Assembly (NCBI RefSeq): GCF_006542685.1
Contig: NZ_AP019736.1
Span: forward strand, 1,910,001 to 1,974,000
Reading direction: 5' to 3'
Length of the DNA: 64,000 nt
Source: Alistipes dispar
Lineage (GTDB): Bacteria > Bacteroidota > Bacteroidia > Bacteroidales > Rikenellaceae
Every line of letters begins with the position of its first letter. Within the stretch, counting starts at the first letter, position 1. The notes under the pieces are model-generated. The model was given only the letters and a program-made list of their open reading frames with translations, did no database searches and was not told the origin of the DNA. The position numbers were made by a program, and so were the translations under genes. Shown one piece after another: positions 53,773-62,201 of this stretch.

Positions 53773-53801
53773 TTAAGAATCTTTTACGGCGCTTTATCGC
53801 G

Positions 53802-53832
53802 CAAAGTTACGCATAAATTAACGATTTGCAAA
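53802..53832 (-). promoter_or_regulatory. Promoter of the bamD-rpoZ-coaBC-recN operon
   Basis: Minus-strand TTTG (plus 53829-53832), a 19-base spacer and TAACTTTG (plus 53802-53809) match the Bacteroidetes promoter exactly. Confidence 0.82.
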
Positions 53833-54089
53833 AAAAAATATTGCCCCTCCGGAGGCGGCGTTCCGGCGTCCGGCATCCGGGGACTGTTCCCGTTTTCTGC
53901 GGGTGCATCCGTTTCCGCCGGGACTCCGTCTGCCGCGGGACGTTTCCGGATACGGCGGGCCGGGGCGGACGGTCTGTGTCGCAGCGGGCGGCTTCGCGGT
54001 CCGGCGGATCGGACCGTCGCGGGCCCCGGATGGGGAGGAATCCCGTTTCGCTGCCGGACGGCGTGCGGGGACTGCTGCCGGAAAAAAGA
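53833..54089. other. GC-rich gap without recognisable gene
   Basis: No family-like translation was seen on either strand between the bamD and greA promoters. Short open frames on the plus strand are proline/arginine-rich and overlap the greA promoter. Confidence 0.6.
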
Positions 54090-54121
54090 TTTGGAAATAT
54101 GGATTTTACTTCCTATCTTTG
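54090..54121 (+). promoter_or_regulatory. greA promoter
   Basis: TTTG (54090-54093), a 20-base spacer and TATCTTTG (54114-54121) give a perfect Bacteroidetes promoter, about 70 bases before the greA start. Confidence 0.85.
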
Positions 54122-54143
54122 CTTATACGAATGCAACGGGGTT

Positions 54144-54188
54144 CTGACCTTTCCGGGTCAGGATTCTTTATTTTTTATGTTTTTTTAG
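54144..54188 (+). promoter_or_regulatory. greA leader hairpin with U-rich tail
   Basis: CTGACC (54144-54149) pairs with GGTCAG (54156-54161) around a 6-base loop, then ATTCTTTATTTTTTATGTTTTTTT leads up to the start codon (written here only to show its U-richness: two runs of six or more T at 54170-54176 and 54180-54186). It has the form of an attenuator. Confidence 0.5.
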
Positions 54189-54189
54189 T

Positions 54190-54666
54190 ATGGCAAAAGA
54201 GATTATTTATCTGACAGCGGAGGGTTACAAGAAACTCAAGGACGAACTCGACCACATGCGTTCCGTCGAGCGTCCGGCGATTTCGGCGGCTATCGCCGAG
54301 GCGCGTGACAAGGGTGACCTTTCGGAGAACGCGGAGTACGACGCCGCCCGTGAGGCGCAGGGTCTGCTGGAGATGCGTATCGCCAAGCTGGAGGATACGA
54401 TCGCCAATGCGCGCGTCATCGACGAATCGAAGATAGACAGGAGCAAGGTGCAGATTCTGAGCAAAGTGACGCTGCTGAACCACAATACCAAAAAGCAGAT
54501 GGTCTATACGATCGTCGCCGAACACGAGGCCAACCTGCGCGAAGGCAAGCTGGCCATCGGCACGCCGATCGCGAAGGCGCTGCTGGGTCACAAGAAGGGC
54601 GATCGCGTGGATGTGGAGGTTCCGGCCGGCACGATCCATTTCGAGATTCTCGACATCAATATCTGA
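54190..54666 (+). CDS. greA: Transcription elongation factor GreA
   Basis: A 158-residue Gre factor that stimulates transcript cleavage in stalled RNA polymerase. The N-terminal coiled coil (YLTAEGYKKLKDELDHMRSV to about residue 75) includes the acidic tip region ARDKGDLSENAEYDAAREAQ with the catalytic Asp-Glu pair, and the C-terminal FKBP-like domain has IGTPIAKALLGHKKGDRVDVEVPAG. Length and start are standard. It is monocistronic, with its own promoter, leader hairpin and downstream terminator. Confidence 0.98.
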   Translation: MAKEIIYLTAEGYKKLKDELDHMRSVERPAISAAIAEARDKGDLSENAEYDAAREAQGLLEMRIAKLEDTIANARVIDESKIDRSKVQILSKVTLLNHNTKKQMVYTIVAEHEANLREGKLAIGTPIAKALLGHKKGDRVDVEVPAGTIHFEILDINI

Positions 54667-54818
54667 CGCCGCGCGCCGCGGGCCGGGCCGTTTCCGCAGC
54701 GGACCGCCGGCGGACGATACATACGGGGCCGGGGACGGCTTTTTCCGAACCGGGATCGCATGGCGGTCCCGGTCTTTTCGTCTCTTTTCCGTTCTCCGGG
54801 GGCCTCCGAAAGCGATGA

Positions 54819-54852
54819 AAAAGCCGTCACTCCGCGCGGAGTGACGGCTTTT
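54819..54852. terminator. Bidirectional terminator between greA and mdh
   Basis: Perfect 17-base arms (54819-54835 and 54836-54852, arm AAAAGCCGTCACTCCGC) with A- and T-ends lie between convergent greA and mdh. Confidence 0.9.
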
Positions 54853-54952
54853 CGTTGTTTTTCTCGAGAGCCGGAGCCTCTTCGGGCCGCCCCTCTCCTC
54901 TTTCGCGCGCCGGCCCGATGGGCCTTGCGGAACGGACGGGGCGTGCCGCGGA

Positions 54953-55894
54953 TCAGAGCGCCTTGATCTCGTGCAGGACGTTGTTGGTCTTGCGTACGGC
55001 GTCGGCCGAAGCGGCGAACTTCTCGGCCTCCTCCTTCGTCAGCTCGATCTTCACGATCTTCTCGATGCCCTTGCGGCCGATGATCGCGGGAACGCCGATG
55101 CAGATGTCCTCCTGACCGTACTCGCCCTCGAGGTAGCACGAGCAGGGGATGAGTTTCTTCTGGTCGTTGAGGATGGCCTCGACCATCATCGCGGCCGCTG
55201 CGCCGGGGGCGTACCAGGCCGACGTGCCGATGAGTTTGGTGAGCGTCGCGCCGCCGACCATCGTGTTCTGCACGGCCTCCTGCAACTTCTTTTTCGAAGC
55301 GAACTGCGAAACGGGCACGCCGTTCACGGTGGCCTTCGACACGAGCGGGATCATCGTCGTATCGCCGTGTCCGCCGATCACCATGCCGTCCACATTGTTG
55401 ATGTTGGCGCCGGTGGCCTTCGCCAGGTAGCATTTGAAGCGCGACGAGTCGAGTGCGCCGCCCATGCCGATGATGCGGCTCTTGGGCAGTCCCGAAGCCT
55501 TGAGCGCGAGGTAGGTCAGCGTATCCATCGGGTTGGCCACCACGATGATGATGGCGCGGGGCGAATACTTGATGACGTTCTCCACGACGCCCTTCATGAT
55601 CGAGGCGTTCGTGCCGATCAGCTCCTCGCGCGTCATGCCCGGCTTGCGGGGAATGCCCGAAGTGATGACCACCACGTCCGAATTCGCGCTTTTCTTGTAG
55701 TCGTTGGTGGCGCCCGTGAGCTTCGTGTCGAAGTCCATCAGCGTCGAGGTCTGGTACATGTCGAGCATCTTGCCCTCCGAGAGACCCTCCTTGATGTCGA
55801 TGAGAACCACTTCGCTCGCCACTTCGCGGCAAGCCATCACATTCGCACAGGTCGCGCCTACGGCGCCTGCACCTACGACGGTAACTTTTGACAT
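54953..55894 (-). CDS. mdh: Malate dehydrogenase
   Basis: A 313-residue NAD-dependent dehydrogenase of the LDH-like MDH type. The Rossmann motif VVGAGAVGATCANVM is at residues 6-20, with LIDI at 31-34 for NAD. Substrate arginines are Arg83 and Arg89 (IPRKPGMTR), Arg152 binds the substrate carboxylate, and His176 in IGGHGDTTM is the catalytic base. It interconverts malate and oxaloacetate. Arg83 in the specificity loop favours malate over lactate. It lies 77 bases downstream of gcvH on the same strand; no separate promoter was recognised. Confidence 0.97.
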   Translation of the reverse strand: MSKVTVVGAGAVGATCANVMACREVASEVVLIDIKEGLSEGKMLDMYQTSTLMDFDTKLTGATNDYKKSANSDVVVITSGIPRKPGMTREELIGTNASIMKGVVENVIKYSPRAIIIVVANPMDTLTYLALKASGLPKSRIIGMGGALDSSRFKCYLAKATGANINNVDGMVIGGHGDTTMIPLVSKATVNGVPVSQFASKKKLQEAVQNTMVGGATLTKLIGTSAWYAPGAAAAMMVEAILNDQKKLIPCSCYLEGEYGQEDICIGVPAIIGRKGIEKIVKIELTKEEAEKFAASADAVRKTNNVLHEIKAL

Positions 55895-55971
55895 AGCGTT
55901 TATGCTTTTTAACGTTGTTTGGGTTTCGTTTTTCGCCGGATCCCGGCCGGAACGGCAGCTTCTGCGGGGCG

Positions 55972-56349
55972 TCAGCCGATCAGTTGTTCGTAGGCGGCCG
56001 CGTCGAGCAGGGCGTCGTATTCCGCCGGATCGGTCATCCGGACCTTGACGAGCCAGCCTTCGCCGTAGGCGTCCTTGTTCACGACGGCCGGATCGGCGTC
56101 CACGGCCTCGTTGAACTCCAGGATTTCGCCGCCCACCGGGAGGAATGCGTCGCTCACGGTCTTCACGGCCTCGATCGAGCCGAACACCTCGCCGGCGGCG
56201 AGCGTCTCGCCCACGGTCGGCACGTCCACGAAGACGATGTCGCCCAACTGGCTCTGCGCGAAGTCGGTAATGCCGATTACGGCTACGTCTCCCTCGATGC
56301 GACACCACTCGTGGTCGTTCGAGTATTTCAGATTTGCAGGTACGTTCAT
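55972..56349 (-). CDS. gcvH: Glycine cleavage system H protein
   Basis: A 125-residue lipoyl carrier. YSNDHEWCRIEGDVAVIGIT opens the fold, and FGSIEAVKTVSD carries the lipoylated Lys63. GEGWLVKVRM near residue 100 is typical. It shuttles the aminomethyl group between the P, T and L proteins, which are not in this window. It starts 32 bases after a TATATTTG element. Confidence 0.98.
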   Translation of the reverse strand: MNVPANLKYSNDHEWCRIEGDVAVIGITDFAQSQLGDIVFVDVPTVGETLAAGEVFGSIEAVKTVSDAFLPVGGEILEFNEAVDADPAVVNKDAYGEGWLVKVRMTDPAEYDALLDAAAYEQLIG

Positions 56350-56706
56350 GGTACTTTCCGTTTTTTTGATTTCCGTAATGCAAATATAACTGTTATTTCC
56401 GTAACAGCAAGAGATTCCGCCCCTTTTTTACACTTCCCGGCCGGATATTCCGGGCTTCGGTTTTCCGGAGATTTTTCTGCGGCTCTCCGCTCCGTTCCGA
56501 ACGGTCTCGGATGCGAAGACGGTCTTCCGGGTTTGGACCGTGAGGTCGGTCGGCGGTTGCGGCCGGAAGAGAAGTGTGGGCGCGGTCGTATCCGTATGCG
56601 GATTCCGGAGTGCCGGCGATCTGTCGCGGGCCTGATGTGTGCCGGGAAGCCGAACCCGGCGAACGCTCCGCCCCGGCGAGGGATACGGGCGGAAGAAAAA
56701 AACGAA
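56350..56706. other. Gap between birA and gcvH
   Basis: Holds the gcvH promoter: minus-strand CTTG (plus 56408-56411), a 19-base spacer and TATATTTG (plus 56381-56388). The remaining 290 bases are GC-rich with no supported gene or clear terminator. Confidence 0.6.
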
Positions 56707-57453
56707 TCAGCGCACCGGGCGGTCGATGACGAACTCCACCTCGCGGAAGAGGTAGGCGCGGAGCGTGCCGTCGGCGTGGCGCAGGAGCAATTCCCCCGAC
56801 GGGCGGACTCCTTCGATCGCGGCGGTGAAGAGGCTGCCGTCCGGCAGGCGGTACGGATGCGGCGTTCCCAGCCGGTACATGCGGGCGCGGTAGTCGCGTT
56901 GCAGCGTGTCGGCATCGCCCCGTTCGAGCAGTGCGTACCGGGCCGCGCAGTGCGTGCGGAACCGTTCGAGCACCTCCTCCCGGTCGAACGTGCGGCCGGC
57001 GGCCAGCGCCATCGACACGGGGTTGGGCAGCGCGGGGTCGAACACGCGCTGATTGACGTTGATCCCGATGCCCGCGACCGAGCGACCGAGCGTGGGGCCC
57101 GTGTAGCTGTGTTCGATGAGGATGCCGACCAGCTTGCGGTCGCCGACGTAGATGTCGTTCGTCCACTTGATGCGGGTGTCGATGCCGAAGTCGGCGAAGG
57201 TGTCCGTGAGGGCCAGCGCCACGGCCTCGGAGAGCAGGAACTGTTCGCCGACGGGCAGGAAACGGGGTTCGAGCACCAGCGAGAAGGTGAGGTTCTCGCC
57301 CTCGGCGCTCGTCCATGAATGGCCCCGCTGGCCGCGTCCGGCGGTCTGGCGTTCGGCCCAGACGATGTCGCCGTGGCGGTATTCGGGGCGCCGGGCGTCG
57401 TCGTTGGTCGAGGTGGTCTCCGTGATGCGGCGGATCATGCTGCCTGCGGTCAT
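56707..57453 (-). CDS. birA: Biotin--[acetyl-CoA-carboxylase] ligase
   Basis: A 248-residue monofunctional biotin protein ligase without the N-terminal DNA-binding domain of E. coli BirA. TTSTNDDAR, the biotinyl-AMP loop AGRGQRGHSWTSAEGENLTFSL, the lysine in RIKWTNDIYV and KLVGILIEHSYTG, then AGIGINVNQ, are all family marks. It biotinylates carboxylase carrier proteins. The ATG at 57453 overlaps the dapD stop (ATGA); a second in-frame Met lies 15 bases on. The ORF continues antisense upstream, so the coupled start is preferred. Confidence 0.96.
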   Translation of the reverse strand: MTAGSMIRRITETTSTNDDARRPEYRHGDIVWAERQTAGRGQRGHSWTSAEGENLTFSLVLEPRFLPVGEQFLLSEAVALALTDTFADFGIDTRIKWTNDIYVGDRKLVGILIEHSYTGPTLGRSVAGIGINVNQRVFDPALPNPVSMALAAGRTFDREEVLERFRTHCAARYALLERGDADTLQRDYRARMYRLGTPHPYRLPDGSLFTAAIEGVRPSGELLLRHADGTLRAYLFREVEFVIDRPVR

Positions 57454-58277
57454 ACCGGAACCCCGAAGTCGCGCAGGGCGTCGTTGAGCGAGGTCTTCTT
57501 GTCGGTGGACTCCTTGCGGCGGCCGATGATGAGGGCGCACGAGACGCTGTATTCGCCCGCCGGGAACTGCTTGCGGTAGCTGCCCGGCACGACTACCGAA
57601 CGGGCCGGCACGTACCCTTTGTAGGTGACGGGTTCGGGCCCCGTGACGTCGATGATGTGCGTCGAACCGGTGATGACGGTGTTCGAGCCGAGCACCGCTT
57701 CGCGGCAGATGTGCGCCCCTTCGACCACGATCGAGCGCGAGCCGATGAAGCAGTTGTCCTCGACGATCACGGGAGCGGCCTGCACCGGTTCGAGCACGCC
57801 GCCGATGCCCGCGCCGCCCGAGAGATGGACGTGGCGTCCGATCTGGGCGCACGATCCCACGGTGGCCCACGTATCGACCATCGTGCCCGTATCGACGTAG
57901 GCGCCGATATTGACATAGGAAGGCATGAGGATCGCTCCCGGGGCGATGTAGGCTCCGTAGCGCGCCACGGCATGCGGCACGGCGCGCACGCCCAGCTCCT
58001 CGTAGCCGTGCTTGAGTTCCATCTTGTCGTACCACTCCAGCTCCCCGGCCTCCATGCGGCGCATGGGCTGCATCGGGAAGTAGAGGATCACGGCCTTCTT
58101 GACCCATTCGTTCACCCGCCATTCGCTCTTCTCGGGATCGACCGGCTCGGCCGTCCGCAGGAGGCCCTTGTCCACGAGCCCGATCACGTCGCGCACGGCC
58201 TGCTGCGTCGCTGCGTCGCGGAGCAGTTCGCGCTCCTCCCACGCCTTCTCTACGGTTGTTCTGAGTTCTTCGTACAT
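57450..58277 (-). CDS. dapD: 2,3,4,5-tetrahydropyridine-2,6-dicarboxylate N-succinyltransferase
   Basis: A 275-residue trimeric hexapeptide-repeat enzyme of the succinylase branch of lysine/diaminopimelate synthesis. The N-terminal helical domain spans about residues 1-100; the left-handed beta-helix follows with MPSYVNIGAYVDTGTMVDTWATVGSCAQIG, the hallmark of DapD (seen here as VNIGAYVD and TWATVGSCAQIG), then GGVLEPVQAAPVIVEDNCFIG. The start gives MYEELRTTVEKAWEER. A possible TACCTTTG element is at plus 58393-58400. Confidence 0.97.
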   Translation of the reverse strand: MYEELRTTVEKAWEERELLRDAATQQAVRDVIGLVDKGLLRTAEPVDPEKSEWRVNEWVKKAVILYFPMQPMRRMEAGELEWYDKMELKHGYEELGVRAVPHAVARYGAYIAPGAILMPSYVNIGAYVDTGTMVDTWATVGSCAQIGRHVHLSGGAGIGGVLEPVQAAPVIVEDNCFIGSRSIVVEGAHICREAVLGSNTVITGSTHIIDVTGPEPVTYKGYVPARSVVVPGSYRKQFPAGEYSVSCALIIGRRKESTDKKTSLNDALRDFGVPV

Positions 58278-58474
58278 GGTTTTCCGTTTTCTTGCGGTTC
58301 CGGCGGCCGGAACGGTCGGGCCTTCCCGGGGCCGGAGGATTGCGGAACCGGGCATCCGTGCGGCGTCTCCGCGCGGTGTGCCGGTTCCCGGACAAAGGTA
58401 CGAATAACTTTCGGATCGGCCGCACGGACCGGGAAAATAAATGCCCCCCCCCTCCCGGAGCGCCTGCGGCGGGA

Positions 58475-59698
58475 CTACTTTTTCTTCTTCCCGGACTGCA
58501 AGTCGGGAAGGCGGACGGCGATGATGCCCAGCAGGGGCAGCAGGGAGCTGATCCGGAAGACGAACCCGATGCTCGTCCGGTCGGCCAGCCAGCCGAAGAA
58601 GGCCGAGCCGATGCCGCCCAGCCCGAACATCAGTCCGAAAAAGACGCCCGAGATCATTCCGACCTTGTCCGGCTTGAGCTCGGTGGCATAGACCAGGATG
58701 GCGGAGAAGGCCGAGGCGATGATCAGGCCGCTGGCCACGGCCGTCGCCACGGTCCAGCCCAGACCGAGGTAGGGGAGCGCGAGGGTGAAGGGCGCCGCGC
58801 CGAGGATGGAGAAGAGGATGACGTACTTCCGTCCGTAGCGGTCGCCGAGGAATCCGCCGAGCAGCGTCCCCGTGGCGAAAGCCGCGAGGAAGGCGAAGAG
58901 GCAGAACTGCGACTGCCGGACGGAGATGCCGAACTTTTCGATCAGGAAGAAGGTGAAGTAGCTGGTCATGCACGCCGTGAAGAAGTACTTCGAGAAGAGC
59001 ATCGTCACGAGGATCGCCAGCGCCCGGCGTGTCTGCCGGGCGGAGAGTCCGCAGCCCGTTTTCCGCAGGGTTTGCCGGAGATGCCGCGTGCGGTCGAGCA
59101 TCAGGCTGTACCAGGCGCCCACGCGGACCAGGATGAGCGAGGCGGCGAGGGCCGCCGCCGCGAACCATCCCACCGCGTGCTGTCCGTAGGGGAGGATGAC
59201 CAGCGCCGCCAGCAGCGGTCCGACGGCGCTTCCGCCGTTGCCTCCCACCTGGAAGATGGACTGCGCCAGGCTCTTCCGCCCGCCCGAGGCCATCTGCGCC
59301 ACGCGCGAGGCTTCGGGATGGAAGACCGACGAGCCGCCGCCGATCAGGGCCACCGTCAGCAGGATCGCCGCGTATCGCGTGGAGAAGGCCAGACCCAGCA
59401 GTCCGGCCAGCGAGAGACACATGCCCATCGAGAGCGAATAGGGCTGCGGGTGGCGGTCGGCGTACGCCCCCACGAAGGGCTGGAAGATCGAGGAGGTGAG
59501 CTGGAACACCAGCGTGATGAGCCCTATCTGGGCGAAGGTGAATCCGTAGCTCTCCTTGAGAACCGGGTACATGGCCGGAATGACCGACTGGATCATGTCG
59601 TTGAGCAGGTGGCAGAAGCCGATCGTGAACAGAATCGGGTAGGCCGTCGCCTCCCCGATGCGGGGATGTCCCTGGAGCCTTCGCAGAATGCCTTTCAT
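58475..59698 (-). CDS. MFS transporter, fosmidomycin-resistance (Fsr)-like
   Basis: A 407-residue major facilitator with 12 predicted helices. FCHLLNDMIQSVIPAMYPVLKESYGFTFAQIGLI at the start (short parts: CHLLNDM, PAMYPVLK), GGGSSVFHPEASRVAQMASGGRKSLAQSIFQVGGN and the motif GGFLGDRYGRKYVI in the middle loop fit the Fsr branch. Members export small molecules such as fosmidomycin or sugars, and the natural substrate is mostly unknown. Its promoter at 59793-59824 is near-perfect. The C-terminus is a short Lys tail. Confidence 0.9.
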   Translation of the reverse strand: MKGILRRLQGHPRIGEATAYPILFTIGFCHLLNDMIQSVIPAMYPVLKESYGFTFAQIGLITLVFQLTSSIFQPFVGAYADRHPQPYSLSMGMCLSLAGLLGLAFSTRYAAILLTVALIGGGSSVFHPEASRVAQMASGGRKSLAQSIFQVGGNGGSAVGPLLAALVILPYGQHAVGWFAAAALAASLILVRVGAWYSLMLDRTRHLRQTLRKTGCGLSARQTRRALAILVTMLFSKYFFTACMTSYFTFFLIEKFGISVRQSQFCLFAFLAAFATGTLLGGFLGDRYGRKYVILFSILGAAPFTLALPYLGLGWTVATAVASGLIIASAFSAILVYATELKPDKVGMISGVFFGLMFGLGGIGSAFFGWLADRTSIGFVFRISSLLPLLGIIAVRLPDLQSGKKKK

Positions 59699-59792
59699 CG
59701 GAGTCGTTCGCTTGTCTGTCGTTTGGCCGCCGCGCGTCCGGCGGTCGTCCCGCCGGGGCCGGCGCCCGCCCCGCGGTGCGGATCCGGGAGTG

Positions 59793-59824
59793 CAAAAATA
59801 CCGTTTTTCCGGACAACGGGCAAA
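59793..59824 (-). promoter_or_regulatory. Promoter of the MFS transporter gene
   Basis: Minus-strand TTTG (plus 59821-59824), a 20-base spacer and TATTTTTG (plus 59793-59800) match the consensus exactly, with a leader of roughly 90 bases. Confidence 0.8.
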
Positions 59825-59887
59825 CCGGATCCGGAAATTTCCGGGTGCGGAACGAGCCGTTGCGGTTCCGAATCTCCGGATTTTTTC

Positions 59888-59895
59888 TAACTTTG
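59888..59895 (+). promoter_or_regulatory. -7 element of the prolyl oligopeptidase gene
   Basis: TAACTTTG lies 29 bases before the ATG; the -33 box is weak. Confidence 0.6.
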
Positions 59896-59923
59896 TCGCA
59901 GACATCATTCAAAACTCCGATTT

Positions 59924-62065
59924 ATGAAGCGCGTATCGAGCGGAACCGTCGCGCTGCTGGGTGCGGCGGCGCTATTTGCAAGTTGTGACAATATGAAGCG
60001 GATCAAACTCCTGCCCTATCCCGAGACCGAGCGCGGCGGGGTCGTGGACGACTACTTCGGCACGAAGGTCGCCGATCCCTACCGCTGGCTCGAGGACGAC
60101 CTCTCGGAGGCCACGGCCGCCTGGGTCGAGGCCGAAAACGCCGTGACGGACGACTACCTGTCGCAGATTCCCTTCCGCGACGCCATCCGTGAGCGGCTCA
60201 CCGAGTTGTGGAACTACCCCAGGGAGGGGGCGCCGTCGAAGCACGGCGACTGGTGGTACTACTATTATAACGACGGGTTGCAGAACCAGTCGGTGCTCTA
60301 CCGCACGCGGGAGCTGGGCGGGGCGGGCGAGGTGTTCCTCGATCCCAACCGCCTGTCGGAGGACGGCACGGTGGCCGTGGCCGCCGCCTCGTTCTCGAAG
60401 GACGGCCGCTATTTCGCCTATGCCGCCGCCGCGTCGGGATCGGACTGGGTGGAGATCCGCGTGATGGACACCGCCGACGGGACGCTCACGGAGGACCGGA
60501 TCGAGTGGGTGAAGAACTCGGGGGCGCAGTGGTCGCCCGACTCGGAGGGATTCTATTACAGCGCCTACGACGCACCGGAGAAGGGCGTCTATTCGTCGCA
60601 GAACCAGTACCAGAAGATCTATTACCACCGCATCGGCACGCCGCAGTCGGCCGACCGGCTCATCTACGAGGACCGCGAGCATCCGCTGCGGTACTTCGGG
60701 GCCTGGCCTTCGGAGGACGGCGAATGGCTGTTCATCTACGCGTCGGACGGCACGTCGGGCTCGGAAATCCTCTACCGGAAGACTTCGGAGACGAAGTTCC
60801 GGACGCTGCTGCCGGGCTTCGACGCCGACTACGGGCCGGTGACCGTCGAGGACGGCTGGCTCTACTACACGACCAACCGCGACGCCTCGAACTACGCGCT
60901 GCGGCGCATCGACCTGAACGATCCGTCGAAGACGCAGACCGTGATTCCCGAAAGCCCGGAACACCTGCTCGAGGGCGTGGGCACGGCCGGCGGCTACCTC
61001 TTCGCGCAGTATCTGGAGGATGCGCAGAGCAAGGTGGCGCAGTATGACCTCGACGGGAAGAAGGTGCGCGACGTTGAACTGCCCGCCATCGGCACGGTCG
61101 GCGGATTCGGCGGCGAGAAGGAGGACACGGAGCTGTACTACGTGCTGACGAACTACACGTCGCCCGCCACGATCTACCGGTACGACCTCGCGACGGGCGA
61201 ATCGACGCTCTACAAGGCCCCGGAGGTGCGTTTCGATCCCTCGCTCTTCGTCACCGAGCAGATCTTCTACACCTCGAAGGACGGCACGCGGGTCCCGATG
61301 TTCGTCACGCGCCGCAAGGACATGAAGCTCGACGGCGAGAACCCCTGCCTGCTCTACGGCTACGGCGGGTTCCAGATCAACATGACGCCCGGCTTCAACC
61401 CCTCGGCGCTGATGTTCGTCGAGCAGGGCGGCATCTACTGCGTGGCCAACCTGCGCGGCGGCTCGGAGTACGGCGAGGCCTGGCACAAGGCGGGGATGCT
61501 CGCCGACAAGCAGAACGTCTTCGACGATTTCATCGCGGCGGCCGAATACCTCATCGCCCGGAAGTACACCTCGAAGGAGCGGCTGGCGATCAACGGCGGT
61601 TCGAACGGCGGCCTGCTCGTGGGAGCCTGCGAGGTGCAGCGTCCGGACCTGTTCGCCGTCTGCCTGCCGCAGGTGGGCGTGATGGACATGCTGCGCTACC
61701 ACAAGTTCACGATCGGCTGGGGCTGGGCCGTGGAGTACGGCACGTCGGAGGACGAGGAGCAGTTCGGCTATATCTACCGCTACTCGCCGCTGCACAACAT
61801 CCGCGAGGGGGTCGAGTATCCTGCGACGCTCGTGATGACGGCCGACCACGACGACCGCGTCGTGCCGGCGCATTCGTTCAAGTTCGCCGCCACGATGCAG
61901 CACTGCCAGGCGGGCGACAAACCCGTGCTCATCCGCATCGAGTCGAAGGCGGGGCACGGAGCCGGGAAACCCACCTCGAAACGGATCGACGAGGCGACGG
62001 ACATGTACGCTTTCCTGTTCCAGAATATTGGCGTCCCGTACAGGCCCGTGGCGGAGCGGAAGTAA
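59924..62065 (+). CDS. Prolyl oligopeptidase (S9A) lipoprotein
   Basis: A 713-residue serine peptidase. The N-terminus MKRVSSGTVALLGAAALFAS is a lipoprotein signal with Cys21 following, so the enzyme is probably anchored in the cell envelope. The seven-bladed propeller (about residues 90-430) begins after VADPYRWLEDD. The alpha/beta-hydrolase domain has the nucleophile Ser560 in NGGSNGGLL, Asp643 in DHDDRV and His678 in AGHGAG. It should cleave short proline-containing peptides after Pro. Monocistronic, with terminator at 62111. Confidence 0.96.
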   Translation: MKRVSSGTVALLGAAALFASCDNMKRIKLLPYPETERGGVVDDYFGTKVADPYRWLEDDLSEATAAWVEAENAVTDDYLSQIPFRDAIRERLTELWNYPREGAPSKHGDWWYYYYNDGLQNQSVLYRTRELGGAGEVFLDPNRLSEDGTVAVAAASFSKDGRYFAYAAAASGSDWVEIRVMDTADGTLTEDRIEWVKNSGAQWSPDSEGFYYSAYDAPEKGVYSSQNQYQKIYYHRIGTPQSADRLIYEDREHPLRYFGAWPSEDGEWLFIYASDGTSGSEILYRKTSETKFRTLLPGFDADYGPVTVEDGWLYYTTNRDASNYALRRIDLNDPSKTQTVIPESPEHLLEGVGTAGGYLFAQYLEDAQSKVAQYDLDGKKVRDVELPAIGTVGGFGGEKEDTELYYVLTNYTSPATIYRYDLATGESTLYKAPEVRFDPSLFVTEQIFYTSKDGTRVPMFVTRRKDMKLDGENPCLLYGYGGFQINMTPGFNPSALMFVEQGGIYCVANLRGGSEYGEAWHKAGMLADKQNVFDDFIAAAEYLIARKYTSKERLAINGGSNGGLLVGACEVQRPDLFAVCLPQVGVMDMLRYHKFTIGWGWAVEYGTSEDEEQFGYIYRYSPLHNIREGVEYPATLVMTADHDDRVVPAHSFKFAATMQHCQAGDKPVLIRIESKAGHGAGKPTSKRIDEATDMYAFLFQNIGVPYRPVAERK

Positions 62066-62110
62066 GCGGCAGAAACGCGGTCCGGGCGAATAATCCGGAC
62101 AAACAGGGAA

Positions 62111-62148
62111 AATGCGGCCTCCGGACTGTCGGAGAAGCCGCATTTTTT
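62111..62148 (+). terminator. Terminator of the prolyl oligopeptidase gene
   Basis: AATGCGGC (62111-62118) and GCCGCATT (62137-62144) form a stem with an inner CTCCG/CGGAG pair and end in a T-run. Confidence 0.88.
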
Positions 62149-62149
62149 C

Positions 62150-62157
62150 TATCTTTG
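62150..62157 (+). promoter_or_regulatory. -7 element of the acyltransferase gene
   Basis: TATCTTTG begins immediately after the preceding terminator's T-run and lies 45 bases before the ATG. The -33 region would fall inside the terminator stem and is not a good match. Confidence 0.6.
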
Positions 62158-62201
62158 CCCCCGAATTTCCCCACGTAAAACCCTAACCGACCGATATCCG
62201 C

